Assembly (NCBI GenBank): GCA_945910005.1
Contig: OX246737.1
Coordinates: 77,568,054-77,632,053 of the forward strand
Direction: 5' to 3'
From: Isoperla grammatica
Taxonomy: Eukaryota; Arthropoda; Insecta; Plecoptera; Perlodidae
DNA: 64,000 nt
The position numbers and the translations under genes were made by a program. Positions 45,100-54,021 of this stretch are shown here, in pieces; position 1 is the first letter of the stretch; each line of letters opens with the position of its first letter. The notes beneath the pieces were generated by a model. That model searched no databases. It was not told where the DNA came from and saw nothing but the letters and a program-made list of their open reading frames with translations.

Positions 45100-46800
45100 A
45101 AACATTGTATAGCCAATCAGAAGCGCGGGATTGATCGGCCGGCCGCTACGAATAGTTGCGATTGCATTCAGAGGATTTTCCATTCGTGTGTTCTGCGCTG
45201 TGAGCTTGTTTTTATCCCAATATCTGGTGTCATCTCTAGCACCGTACTTGCCCAAGGAACTGGATTTCAGGGAACTAGTTTGTCTTTTTGATATTTCTAG
45301 GCCTAGGGTCTGTAAGTTATTGAGCTTGTTCATAAACAAACCTTATATTAACCCTAGATATAGGACCTAGGCTTACTGACTAGGCCTGACCAGTGCCCAA
45401 ATGGAAATATAAAGTTGGCGGGATGAACAGTAGTATAGGCAGTCATACAAAAACTATTATGCCTGCATACGTAAACTGTGAGGCGGGTGGGAGGGGGAGG
45501 GGGAGGTCCGACATTATCGTCGAATAATTTATTTGAAGGAAAATACGGGCACAATATTAACATGTTTTATTTTAATTGTACTTACGGAAATGTGATCTAT
45601 TTCTAATATAAAAGTCCTATAAATATAAAACTGTATACTCTACTCATCAGTAATTGCTCGGACTGCGGAAGGGATTGCGAGTGGGCTGAGTATGTATAGG
45701 CAATCCGTTCTGAGAGTAGCGATCATTCCTGGGGGGGGGGGGGGGGGGGTTGGAGGGGGGGGGGGGGGTGACGTGTGACCGGAGACTTCGAAAATTATTC
45801 GTTCTACAAACGTCTCATCCACGTGTCATAAATATCCAATCAAAGAATGAGAGAAGCTATTTTTGGAGTATGTTTTTAATTTTAATCATTTCGCTTGTTA
45901 ATATTGTTAATATAATAAGCGGGGATAATAACCTTTGGAATTTTGTGTGTACTTGTACTTGTAATTACTTTTTTGTAAGTTTAAACTAAAAACTTTGAGG
46001 TAGTTCCTTCTCCTCTTGGTGACCGGTGCCTGCAATGAGGGTCTTGTGTATAACAAATAATATCTCACTCATAATTTCTGTCTCTTTTGTCCTTTGCTAA
46101 TGCCCAAATGGCAACCTAACCCCTACCCCTGTCGCACCCTATCCTTTTCACCGACAGTTATGCGACGTGTGTTCATAGTTTCTTAGCCAGGATCTATGTC
46201 ATTTTTGTAGCTGCACAGGTCCATCACTGGTCCTTCCTCGTGGTGTGGGTTCCTCCCACTTTCCTCATTCTCAACGTGTCCCAGTTAAATACAAGGAATT
46301 TCTATAATGTCCCTCGCCTACGCTAAAATGACAATAACTATGGTTTCCAAGAAGTGCCTTGTAAAGGAACCTAATCAATCGCCTAACGATTACAACATCT
46401 TTATCAGTGAATACTGTAATTATAACTAATGTTTTGGTCTTTGTTTGCATATTAAAGCATTTTTATATATATATTTTTTTTTAAATTTAATTTTATATGC
46501 TTACAGATTAATAAATTGATCAAAAAATTATTTTTATGCCAAATCAAGTTCCTTGTACTTCTTATAGTCATCAAATATATAACATATTATCCAAGGTACA
46601 CCTAATACGATCAAAATAAGAGTAAAGTGGATATGGACGAAATAAGTACTAAAAATTTATTCATTTTTGTCAGGAGCTGTAGTCCATATCCAACAATGAG
46701 TGCCCTGTTCTGGGGGAAATACAAAAGCAAAATGTTTTGTTATAATGAAAATAGTTATACTGTATCCAAACTTGAACAATAGAATTCAAAAATGGTGGAT
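45100..46800. other. Interior of the TIR element; no gene seen
   Basis: AT-rich, non-coding. It includes G-rich tracts at 45488-45506 and 45731-45769 (runs of up to 19 G) and a few poly-A/T runs. No ORF has recognisable content. Confidence 0.5.
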
Positions 46801-46814
46801 ACCTTGTAACAGAT

Positions 46815-47514
46815 TGTAACAGAACCCACGCCCTCTTACTACACGGGTTGGCCTAGCTCAGCCGGGAAATAAACCAACACTTAGAAATTTGAGTTGTACT
46901 ATTAAATTATATTGTATCACATAGACAACGAATGCTCACAGTAAATAACTTGTCACAAATAGGTTTACAGACAGTACCAGCTCCAGTTATAGGTGAATCC
47001 TTCTTCTAACCTTGGTTTCTCAAGCAGGCGTCCATGGTAGGATTTCAAAGATGTCCTTCATGGTAGGTTGAATTCAGTGGTGGATCGTGTGTAACCGACG
47101 CTTCGAAAATCACCGTCCCATTTAACGGGGCAGGCGTAGTTGACGTCTGGGTAATACTAGTTTGGATAACTAGAGAAATCGTAAGGCTCAAAGACTCGAG
47201 TTCTTGAAGTTATTCCGTGTAGCTTTCAACACCACATCCTCTCTCTAGGCTTACTTTTCCACCATCTTCCTCTGTATTGTCCTTGGTTACCAGTCAACAA
47301 CCGTTGCTATGCAATGTAACAATGCTTGTTCTTTATTGATATAACCAAAGCTCTCTACAAATTCACATGTGCACAAAGTCACTGCATTCTAAGCACAGCC
47401 TAGTGGATAATGCACAAACTCACTGCACTCTAAGCACAGCCTAGTGGATAATGCACAAACTCACTGCATTCTAAGCACAGCCTAGTGGATAATGCATATA
47501 GATGGTACTTTACA
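46815..47514 (-). repeat. Gypsy 3' LTR (700 bp)
   Basis: Matches 53107-53808. Three tandem 41-bp units (TCACTGCATTCTAAGCACAG...) lie at 47379-47500, at the U3 end in element orientation. The half at 47185-47514 is identical to the other LTR, while the half at 46815-47180 differs at roughly 30 positions. Confidence 0.95.
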
Positions 47515-48125
47515 ATACCCCTTCAAATTTTTTTATATTATGAATTTATTAATTGAGATTATAAAAAAATTTCAAAAAAATTATCTCCAACGTTCTCCAC
47601 TTTTTAAAAATTCCATGGTCGTAGGTCGTTCTATCATACCCCTTCCAAAAATAAAAAAAATGAAGATGACAAAATGTATCTATATTTGTTATATTTTTGT
47701 TAACATCGAAACTCGGAAATAAACCCTTTAAATCTATAATTGGAAAACCGCATTACCCCTTCAAATAGCCTCACCCCTTCTAAACCTGTAAACTACAACA
47801 ATGTCGTTCACTGACCCCTTCAATTCAAATGCTAAAATGAAAGTTTATGAAACCTGAAACCCGAATGACCGCACAATGCAATGTTAATAGTACAATACAC
47901 TTCTAACAATTGGATATCAATCCCCTCTTCCAGAATCAACAATTGTCAACAATTAACAATTTTAAATTGTTGATTAAAAAAAAAACACATTAATAACTTT
48001 GCACCATAACCAACACCAACCTATAATCCTAGTAACAATGTTACTACAGAGTCGACAACAATAGGCACCATTAGGGACCAAATCATCATCTGTCAAAAAG
48101 ATTCCATACATTGTTGACCTGTGGT
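47515..48125 (-). other. Gypsy 3' non-coding region with repeated polypurine-like motifs
   Basis: Next to the 3' LTR the minus strand reads TTTGAAGGGGTAT, the probable polypurine tract priming plus-strand synthesis. Similar AAGGGGT motifs recur at about 47636, 47753, 47772 and 47813. No ORF of note is present in these 611 bp. Confidence 0.7.
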
Positions 48126-51100
48126 TTATGGTATCTGATAGGGTTCCTGGTAACGTTTTAAATTGACAATATTAAACACTCCTTTTACAACCCCAGCTTC
48201 TGTGACCAATTCGTATGCGTTGTCTCCTGCAATCGCAGCAACCATGTATGGACCTTCAAATATATGAAAAAACTTTTTCGTTTCTTTTTTAAACAAATTT
48301 GACAAATGAAGCGATTTGAGCAGTACCTTCTCTCCTACTTGGAAAAATGTTTTACTGACAAATTGACCTTCATGCCTATTCTTCCTATTCTGCCCATTAT
48401 ATTTCAACCTTTCCCTGGCTAAAATCACCTTTGCCTCTTGAGTTATTAAGGGAGAATTGTGAGGTGGAAATTTTATACTCTTAATCAACTGTGGCATAAA
48501 AGTTTGACCAAAATGTAATTCATATGGCGAAAACCCTGTTCCTTCATGGTAGGTTGAATTCAACCACTCCTCCAACTGAGGAACCCACTTAGCCCAAGAT
48601 GAATGTTTACATGAACAATAGGCCCGAAAGATACGACCCAGTTCACGCATAACCCTTTCAGCTGGATTAGATTGTGGATGACGTATGGACGACATGTGTG
48701 CCCGTACCCCTTTACCCTCCAAAGTCTCATTCCACTCCCTGGATGTATATTGAGTACCGTGGTCAGACAGTATAGCAACAGGTATTTGCACAGTGTCGAA
48801 ATAAACTGTCACTTTCTGTGAAATAGCCCGAGCCGTTTGTTGCTTTAACGTGTACAACGACACCAACTTTGAGAAAACATCAATGAACACTAGTACATAT
48901 CGCACCCCTCCACAGCCTGTAGGTAATGGACCATATATATCAGTTGCCACCAATTGACCAATGTTCGTAGGCAAAATAGGCTGAAAAATGCCATGTGACG
49001 TTCTATTTGCATGTTTCGTACGTTGACATAAATCACAACATGCAATCAACTTCCTATTCAATCGCGCCATATTACTGAAAAAGAAGTTCTCTAATAACAC
49101 CATTAAACATTTTTTAGCACCAAAATGACCAATCTCTTCGTGTACACTCATGATCACTTCCGACACCAGACATTGTGGAATACATAACCGCCAAATGTCC
49201 TTACTATTTTCCAATTTGAAGAACAACATGTTGTTGAAAATCATGTAATTGCTATGAGCACCAACATTAGTATGCATATCACTCCAAATCGTTCCAAACT
49301 TATCATCTTTCTTCTGTAAATCAGGCAATTGTCGAAATTTTTTACGCAATTCTGAACTAATTCCCACATTCAGTTTCGCAATAACTACCTCCTTCCCAGA
49401 GAACGAGTCGTCAATAGTACCATCTTTTTGTACACAAAAGCGACTAATGATATCTGCAACAACATTTTGTTTACCAGAACAATGAACCAATTTAAACTTA
49501 AATTCTTGTAAGAGCAACACCCAACGTGTAAGACGCCCAGACAACAATTTACATTGAAGCAAGAATGTAAGTGCTTTGTGATCAGTAATAATTGTCAAAT
49601 CTGTTCCCAGGACAAAAATACGAAACTTTAGTAACGACCAAACTATAGCCAACAATTCTTTCTCAGAAATAGTGAAATTCACTTCACCACCGTGTAATAC
49701 TCTTGACGCCATTGATATCACCTGTAATTCTCCCTCAGAATCAACTTGAAATAGTTGAGCCCCTAACCCTTTATCACTGGCATCACATTGCAAGAAGAAC
49801 GGTTTTGTATAGTTTGGAAATCTCAAGTGAACTGTATTAATGAACAATGTCTTGATATCATGAAATGCTGAATTACAATCATCTGTCCATTTCCACCTGG
49901 TATCCTTCTTCAACAATGTCTGCAGTATGCAAGTCGATTGAGCGTAAACATTACTAAAACGTCTGTAGTAACTACATAAACCCAAGAAAGCTTTGAGTTG
50001 TTTGACATTTTTAGGTGTGGGCCAATCTTGAATCAACAACAATTTGTGAGGGTCTGGAGACAATCCATTTGTAGTCAAAGTATGACCCAGGAATGGCACC
50101 TTATCCCTGCAGAAAATAGATTTGGACAAACTAATCGTGACATTTTTTTTTGATAATCGTTGAAAAACCGTGCGAATGTGAACCAAATGATCCTCAAATG
50201 TCTTAGAAACCATCAAAAAGTCATCTACATACGGTTTTAGAAAAGCCCCCAAATCGTTGCCCAATACATAGCTTGTACACCTAGTAAATGCTGCCACTGA
50301 AGTACTGAGTCCAAAAGGAAGTACCTTAAACTGATATACCCTCTGATTGTATTTAAACGCCACATATTTCCGACTTTCCTCCGACAATGGAACCTGCCAG
50401 TATGACGACACAAGATCAATAGTAGATAACCACTGAAAATCTGAAAAACTTTGCAAAATAGTTTCAGGTGGATCCGGACTCTCATGCTCTGGTATCAACA
50501 TTGTGTTCAACTGTCGAGCATCCAAACATAACCTCACTGCTTTGTTTTTCTTAATCACCACAACTAATGGGCTTATGTAGGGACTAGTAGCTTCCTCAAT
50601 AATGTTATGCCTTATCATTTTATTCAGTTGTCTTTCCACAGCTTCTCGGTAGGCAAATGGCACAGGATAATTCTTTTCAAAAAAATATGCCGCTTCGTGA
50701 ACCTTAATATGATGTTCATAGCCTGTCACTGACCCTGGCCTATCAGAAAACAAATGACGATACTCCAACAATAGTTCCTGTAGTTGACATTTCTGAATGA
50801 CGTCTAGACCTACTTGTTCGGACACCATAGTCTCAATCTCTTTAACAGTCACAACACCCTTGTCTTCTTCGATTGCCGCTGTGTTAGTACAAGATACAAC
50901 GATACCAACACTGTTATCATAAGTATGATCAACATAATCACATTCAACATTCGTACAGTTGTCACCTATTCCAACATCATTGTACAACAATTCGTGATCT
51001 ATTAACTGGCCATTAATCGACACGACCTTGGTAGAAAAGTCAATAGTAACCAGATTATCTGTCAACCAATCAATACCGAGTATGATATCACAGATTAAAT

Positions 51101-51482
51101 CCGGTACCACTAAACATCCAACATCCCATGACATGTCACCTGATTGGACGGATAGGTAAACTTGCTTCGTCACCCGTTTACTACGACGATTCGTAGCCCC
51201 AAGTATTGTTACCCCTACTACTGGTAATGAAACAATATCATTATTTTTACTGATCAGGACATTGTACACCGTATCTGAAATACACGACACCTCACTCCCC
51301 GAGTCTAACAATGCCTTTAAATCCAAATCACCAATACTAACTTTCAACTTTGGACAAAATATATTTTTAGAAGAATGTACCAAATTTTCTTCTTCTAACA
51401 AAAAATCTCTAGGTTTTGTAAAGATTGAATTTGCAGTAACAATATGACTGGTTGCAGGAGAACCGCACACAACTGGAACCAA
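48126..51482 (-). CDS. pol: Gypsy pol polyprotein (protease-RT-RNase H-integrase)
   Basis: This 1118-aa frame encodes the enzymes for proviral DNA synthesis and integration. The aspartic protease has LLDSGSEVSCIS (Asp60). The RT spans about 270-440 with SPLVVVIKKN, LCLDARQLN, VLPFGLS and YVDD at 418-421. RNase H follows at about 560-690 (QCDASDKGLGA, SEKELLAIVW, ITDHKAL). The integrase has an HHCC-type finger (GHFGAKK... CCDLCQRTKH), then VATDIYGP, FSKL, LSDHGTQYTS and HPQSNPAERVMREL for the DDE residues. No stop or frameshift is seen. The first codon here is TTG, so expression probably needs a -1 shift from gag. It may be functional. Confidence 0.95.
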   Translation of the reverse strand: MVPVVCGSPATSHIVTANSIFTKPRDFLLEEENLVHSSKNIFCPKLKVSIGDLDLKALLDSGSEVSCISDTVYNVLISKNNDIVSLPVVGVTILGATNRRSKRVTKQVYLSVQSGDMSWDVGCLVVPDLICDIILGIDWLTDNLVTIDFSTKVVSINGQLIDHELLYNDVGIGDNCTNVECDYVDHTYDNSVGIVVSCTNTAAIEEDKGVVTVKEIETMVSEQVGLDVIQKCQLQELLLEYRHLFSDRPGSVTGYEHHIKVHEAAYFFEKNYPVPFAYREAVERQLNKMIRHNIIEEATSPYISPLVVVIKKNKAVRLCLDARQLNTMLIPEHESPDPPETILQSFSDFQWLSTIDLVSSYWQVPLSEESRKYVAFKYNQRVYQFKVLPFGLSTSVAAFTRCTSYVLGNDLGAFLKPYVDDFLMVSKTFEDHLVHIRTVFQRLSKKNVTISLSKSIFCRDKVPFLGHTLTTNGLSPDPHKLLLIQDWPTPKNVKQLKAFLGLCSYYRRFSNVYAQSTCILQTLLKKDTRWKWTDDCNSAFHDIKTLFINTVHLRFPNYTKPFFLQCDASDKGLGAQLFQVDSEGELQVISMASRVLHGGEVNFTISEKELLAIVWSLLKFRIFVLGTDLTIITDHKALTFLLQCKLLSGRLTRWVLLLQEFKFKLVHCSGKQNVVADIISRFCVQKDGTIDDSFSGKEVVIAKLNVGISSELRKKFRQLPDLQKKDDKFGTIWSDMHTNVGAHSNYMIFNNMLFFKLENSKDIWRLCIPQCLVSEVIMSVHEEIGHFGAKKCLMVLLENFFFSNMARLNRKLIACCDLCQRTKHANRTSHGIFQPILPTNIGQLVATDIYGPLPTGCGGVRYVLVFIDVFSKLVSLYTLKQQTARAISQKVTVYFDTVQIPVAILSDHGTQYTSREWNETLEGKGVRAHMSSIRHPQSNPAERVMRELGRIFRAYCSCKHSSWAKWVPQLEEWLNSTYHEGTGFSPYELHFGQTFMPQLIKSIKFPPHNSPLITQEAKVILARERLKYNGQNRKNRHEGQFVSKTFFQVGEKVLLKSLHLSNLFKKETKKFFHIFEGPYMVAAIAGDNAYELVTEAGVVKGVFNIVNLKRYQEPYQIP

Positions 51483-51484
51483 TT

Positions 51485-52966
51485 CTAGTTTTCCTTCTTA
51501 GGAACATTTTTATCATCACGGGACCTCCAATTCTGTTCTAATTGTTGGTAGGGTAATCGCTGCTGGTTATTATTATTGTAACCTTGATACCCATTGTTAC
51601 CCCACCTGACATTTCTATTGTTCTCATTATTATAACTGCCTTGTTTATTATAGTGACTCAAATTTGATTGACCAGACTCTCCAATAATTTGTTCACTCTC
51701 CAGTCTCTCGAGCATTTTCGTTATTTTCTCAGCATTGTTCTCCATATGAATCAGATGGATCCGAATGTCTGTAGAAAAATGGGACAAGACTTGCCTAACC
51801 AGCATATCTTCCGGCAATTTACAATTCAAATAGCCTCCATGCCTCAGTATTCTTTTGAAATAAGTAGATGGTGACCCCTGTCTACCCCCTGCATATTGCT
51901 CACTGTAAATATGTTTTAGCAAGGCCGCTTGTGCATTCTCCCCCCAAAAATGCTGAAGGAATTTCTCCTTAAAATCTTCAAAAGTAACAAACTCGTTTTC
52001 TTGCAACCATGTCTTGGATACCCCTTTCAGACATTGTAGTGTAAAAGCCAGTCTCCGGTTGTTTTTTACCGCATAGTTTTTAAACCGGCTCTCCAATAAC
52101 TTTATAAATTCGACCGGATGAAGTCCATCGTTATTTGCCGTAAATACAATCCCCTCACGAAATAGCTGGTCCCCGATTCCACTATCATTCTGAATGGTAA
52201 CTCCCACATTACCACCTGTCATATCGACCTCCATCATCTCAATTCTTTTTTTATTGGCTTCAATCGCCATCTCTAACCCTACCCACTGACCACTTATTCT
52301 CTGTTGATCCATTTCTTTCACTTCCCCTATCTCTTTCTGAAGCTGTTGTTTCACCCCCACTATATCTTCAATTACCGTGTCTACCCTTACCTTTAAGTTA
52401 TCAGAACTTTTTTTTATTCCTCCGATCTTGTTATCTACATCTCTTTTGAACACCCCTATTTCCTCAATTACTTCATTGAGCTTACCGCCAACCTTTACAA
52501 CCTTATCTCCAATTTTTTCGGACCTACCTTTCAACTCCCCTATCTCTTCTGCTAAGCCATCCACTTTATTGTCAATAACCTCGATCTCATCCTCAACCTT
52601 AGTCCTCAAAGCTGTGAATTTAGTTTCCAACCCATAAAACATTTTATCACATTTTTCCTCAAAGCTTATCTTCAATTCGGACTTCATTTCCCCCATTTCC
52701 TTCCGTATTCCCTCATTGTCGTTACGTAATCCCACATTGTCGTTACGTAATCCCACAATGTCCTTCCGTATTCCCTCATTGTCGTTACGTAATCCCACAT
52801 TGTCGTTACGCAATCCCACAATGTCCTTCCGTATTCCCTCATCCATCTTAATTATCATCTCCATTATACTGTTCAAATCAACAGACCTGATCTCTACCTC
52901 TTGAACACTCTCCTCTAAACTCCTCCCTACTTCATTCTGAACCTCCTCCCCCTGCATCCTGTCCAT
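51485..52966 (-). CDS. gag: Gypsy gag
   Basis: The 493-aa structural protein forms the capsid-like particle. It starts at ATG 52966. Residues about 30-270 are coiled-coil-like, with five near-identical heptapeptide-type repeats (GLRNDNV, GLRNDNE, GIRKDIV) encoded by a DNA direct repeat near 52690-52850. A retrotransposon Gag domain lies at about 285-420 (FIKLLESRFKNYAV, TWLQENEFVTFEDFKEKFL, SEQYAGGRQGSPSTYFKRI). The C-terminus is Asn/Gln/Arg-rich and contains no CCHC knuckle, so RNA binding probably relies on basic residues. TAG lies at 51485-51487; pol overlaps in the -1 frame. Confidence 0.9.
   Translation of the reverse strand: MDRMQGEEVQNEVGRSLEESVQEVEIRSVDLNSIMEMIIKMDEGIRKDIVGLRNDNVGLRNDNEGIRKDIVGLRNDNVGLRNDNEGIRKEMGEMKSELKISFEEKCDKMFYGLETKFTALRTKVEDEIEVIDNKVDGLAEEIGELKGRSEKIGDKVVKVGGKLNEVIEEIGVFKRDVDNKIGGIKKSSDNLKVRVDTVIEDIVGVKQQLQKEIGEVKEMDQQRISGQWVGLEMAIEANKKRIEMMEVDMTGGNVGVTIQNDSGIGDQLFREGIVFTANNDGLHPVEFIKLLESRFKNYAVKNNRRLAFTLQCLKGVSKTWLQENEFVTFEDFKEKFLQHFWGENAQAALLKHIYSEQYAGGRQGSPSTYFKRILRHGGYLNCKLPEDMLVRQVLSHFSTDIRIHLIHMENNAEKITKMLERLESEQIIGESGQSNLSHYNKQGSYNNENNRNVRWGNNGYQGYNNNNQQRLPYQQLEQNWRSRDDKNVPKKEN
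51488..51497 (-). promoter_or_regulatory. Candidate -1 frameshift site between gag and pol
   Basis: The pol frame is closed by a TAA at 51498-51500 and gag stops at 51485-51487. A shift into pol must therefore happen within these ten bases (GAAGGAAAAC). GGAAAAC followed by TAG is slippery-like but not a canonical X-XXY-YYZ heptamer. No clear pseudoknot was checked. Confidence 0.5.
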
Positions 52967-53081
52967 AGTCAGCAGTGACTCTGCGAACGTTCAAATTAAT
53001 CGAGCTTATAATTACACCTCAAATTTTTAAGTGTTTGGTTAAATTTTTTTTTTTTTTTCTCGGGGTAAATGCAATTAGTAT

Positions 53082-53103
53082 GTGCCCCAGCGTTGGTGTG
53101 CCA
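53082..53103 (-). other. Gypsy primer binding site
   Basis: Three bases inside the 5' LTR the minus strand reads TGGCACACCAACGCTGGG, beginning with TGG as expected for pairing with a tRNA CCA end. I cannot name the tRNA. Confidence 0.65.
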
Positions 53104-53106
53104 AAT

Positions 53107-53808
53107 TGTAACAGTACCCTCGCCCACTCTATACACTGGTCGGCCTAGCTCAGCCGGGAAATTAACCAACACTTAAAAAACTTGAGTTGTATTATTAATT
53201 TATAATGTATCACATAGACAACGAATGCTCACAGTAAATAACTTGTCACAAATAGGTCTACAGACAATACCAGCTCCAGTTATAGGTGTATTCTTCTTCT
53301 AACCTTGGATATCTCAAGCAGGCGTCCATGGTAGAATTTCCATTATGTCCTTCATGGTAGGTTGAATTCAGTGGTTGATCGTGTGTAACCGACGCTTCGA
53401 AAATCACCGTCCCATTTAACGGGGCAGGCGTAGTTGACGTCTGGGTAATCCTAGTTTTGATAACTAGAGAAATTGTAAGGCTCAAAGACTCGAGTTCTTG
53501 AAGTTATTCCGTGTAGCTTTCAACACCACATCCTCTCTCTAGGCTTACTTTTCCACCATCTTCCTCTGTATTGTCCTTGGTTACCAGTCAACAACCGTTG
53601 CTATGCAATGTAACAATGCTTGTTCTTTATTGATATAACCAAAGCTCTCTACAAATTCACATGTGCACAAAGTCACTGCATTCTAAGCACAGCCTAGTGG
53701 ATAATGCACAAACTCACTGCACTCTAAGCACAGCCTAGTGGATAATGCACAAACTCACTGCATTCTAAGCACAGCCTAGTGGATAATGCATATAGATGGT
53801 ACTTTACA
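53107..53808 (-). repeat. Gypsy 5' LTR (702 bp)
   Basis: Direct repeat of 46815-47514. It should hold the promoter and R region, but start and polyadenylation sites are not distinct. The three 41-bp units at 53673-53794 are identical to those of the other LTR and could act as U3 enhancer repeats. Confidence 0.95.
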
Positions 53809-53897
53809 AGATAAAAGTACCAGCAGTTTTACATTCAAACCTCGTTTTCTCCGTCCACGAAAAAGCGGATATGGACGAAATAAGTACTCACACGTCG

Positions 53898-54014
53898 ATT
53901 TGTCCTACTGAATGTGAAAGTCTACTACAAGACCGTGCTCATTCTAGTCAGAAGATTGTTTGTGACGGCTCCTGGAGCAAAGAACTTGATATACTTCCCC
54001 AACCTACTAAATAG
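53898..54014 (+). pseudogene. Element B ORF1, 3' piece
   Basis: The last 38 codons of ORF1 (starting ICPTECESLL and ending ILPQPTK) before the TAG at 54012-54014. They follow in phase on the codon at 44888-44890 when the TIR element and one CGTCG are removed. ORF2 starts 7 bp after the stop. Confidence 0.8.
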
Positions 54015-54021
54015 CCTAACT

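Larger units (their letters stand above)
46815..53808 (-). mobile_element. Complete Gypsy-type LTR retrotransposon (minus strand)
   Basis: Two LTRs (46815-47514 and 53107-53808) in direct orientation start TGTAACAG and end TTTACA on the plus strand. AGAT at 46811-46814 and 53809-53812 is a 4-bp target duplication. Between them, on the minus strand, lie a primer binding site, gag, pol (protease, RT, RNase H, integrase) and a polypurine region. Integrase follows RNase H, which places it in the Gypsy group. No env ORF is present. All catalytic motifs examined are intact. Confidence 0.95.
44891..53892. mobile_element. TIR DNA element (~2 kb) with 5-bp TSD, hosting a Gypsy insertion
   Basis: The left end is TGTGAGTACTTATTTCGTCC and continues ATATCC; the right end (53866-53892) is its near-exact inverse. 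CGTCG at 44886-44890 and 53893-53897 is a 5-bp target duplication. Subterminal copies of the GTACTTATTT..CCATATCC motif recur at about 45031, 45063 and (inverted) 46619-46644. Without the Gypsy element and its AGAT duplication the unit is about 2 kb and has no transposase. Superfamily unclear: TGT termini with a 4-5 bp TSD would fit Ginger-like elements, and a 5-bp TSD also occurs in Transib. Confidence 0.8.

Noticed and set aside
46805..46812. Alternative LTR start at the first TGTAACAG
   Set aside because: The other LTR aligns from the second TGTAACAG at 46815, and the AGAT duplication fits only that boundary.
46802..53812. Endogenous retrovirus with env
   Set aside because: No third ORF lies between pol and the 3' LTR; only 611 bp of non-coding sequence is there.
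53796..54014. Independent 72-aa gene
   Set aside because: Its first half is Gypsy LTR, flank and TIR translation; only codons from 53898 are real and they are the end of ORF1 of element B.
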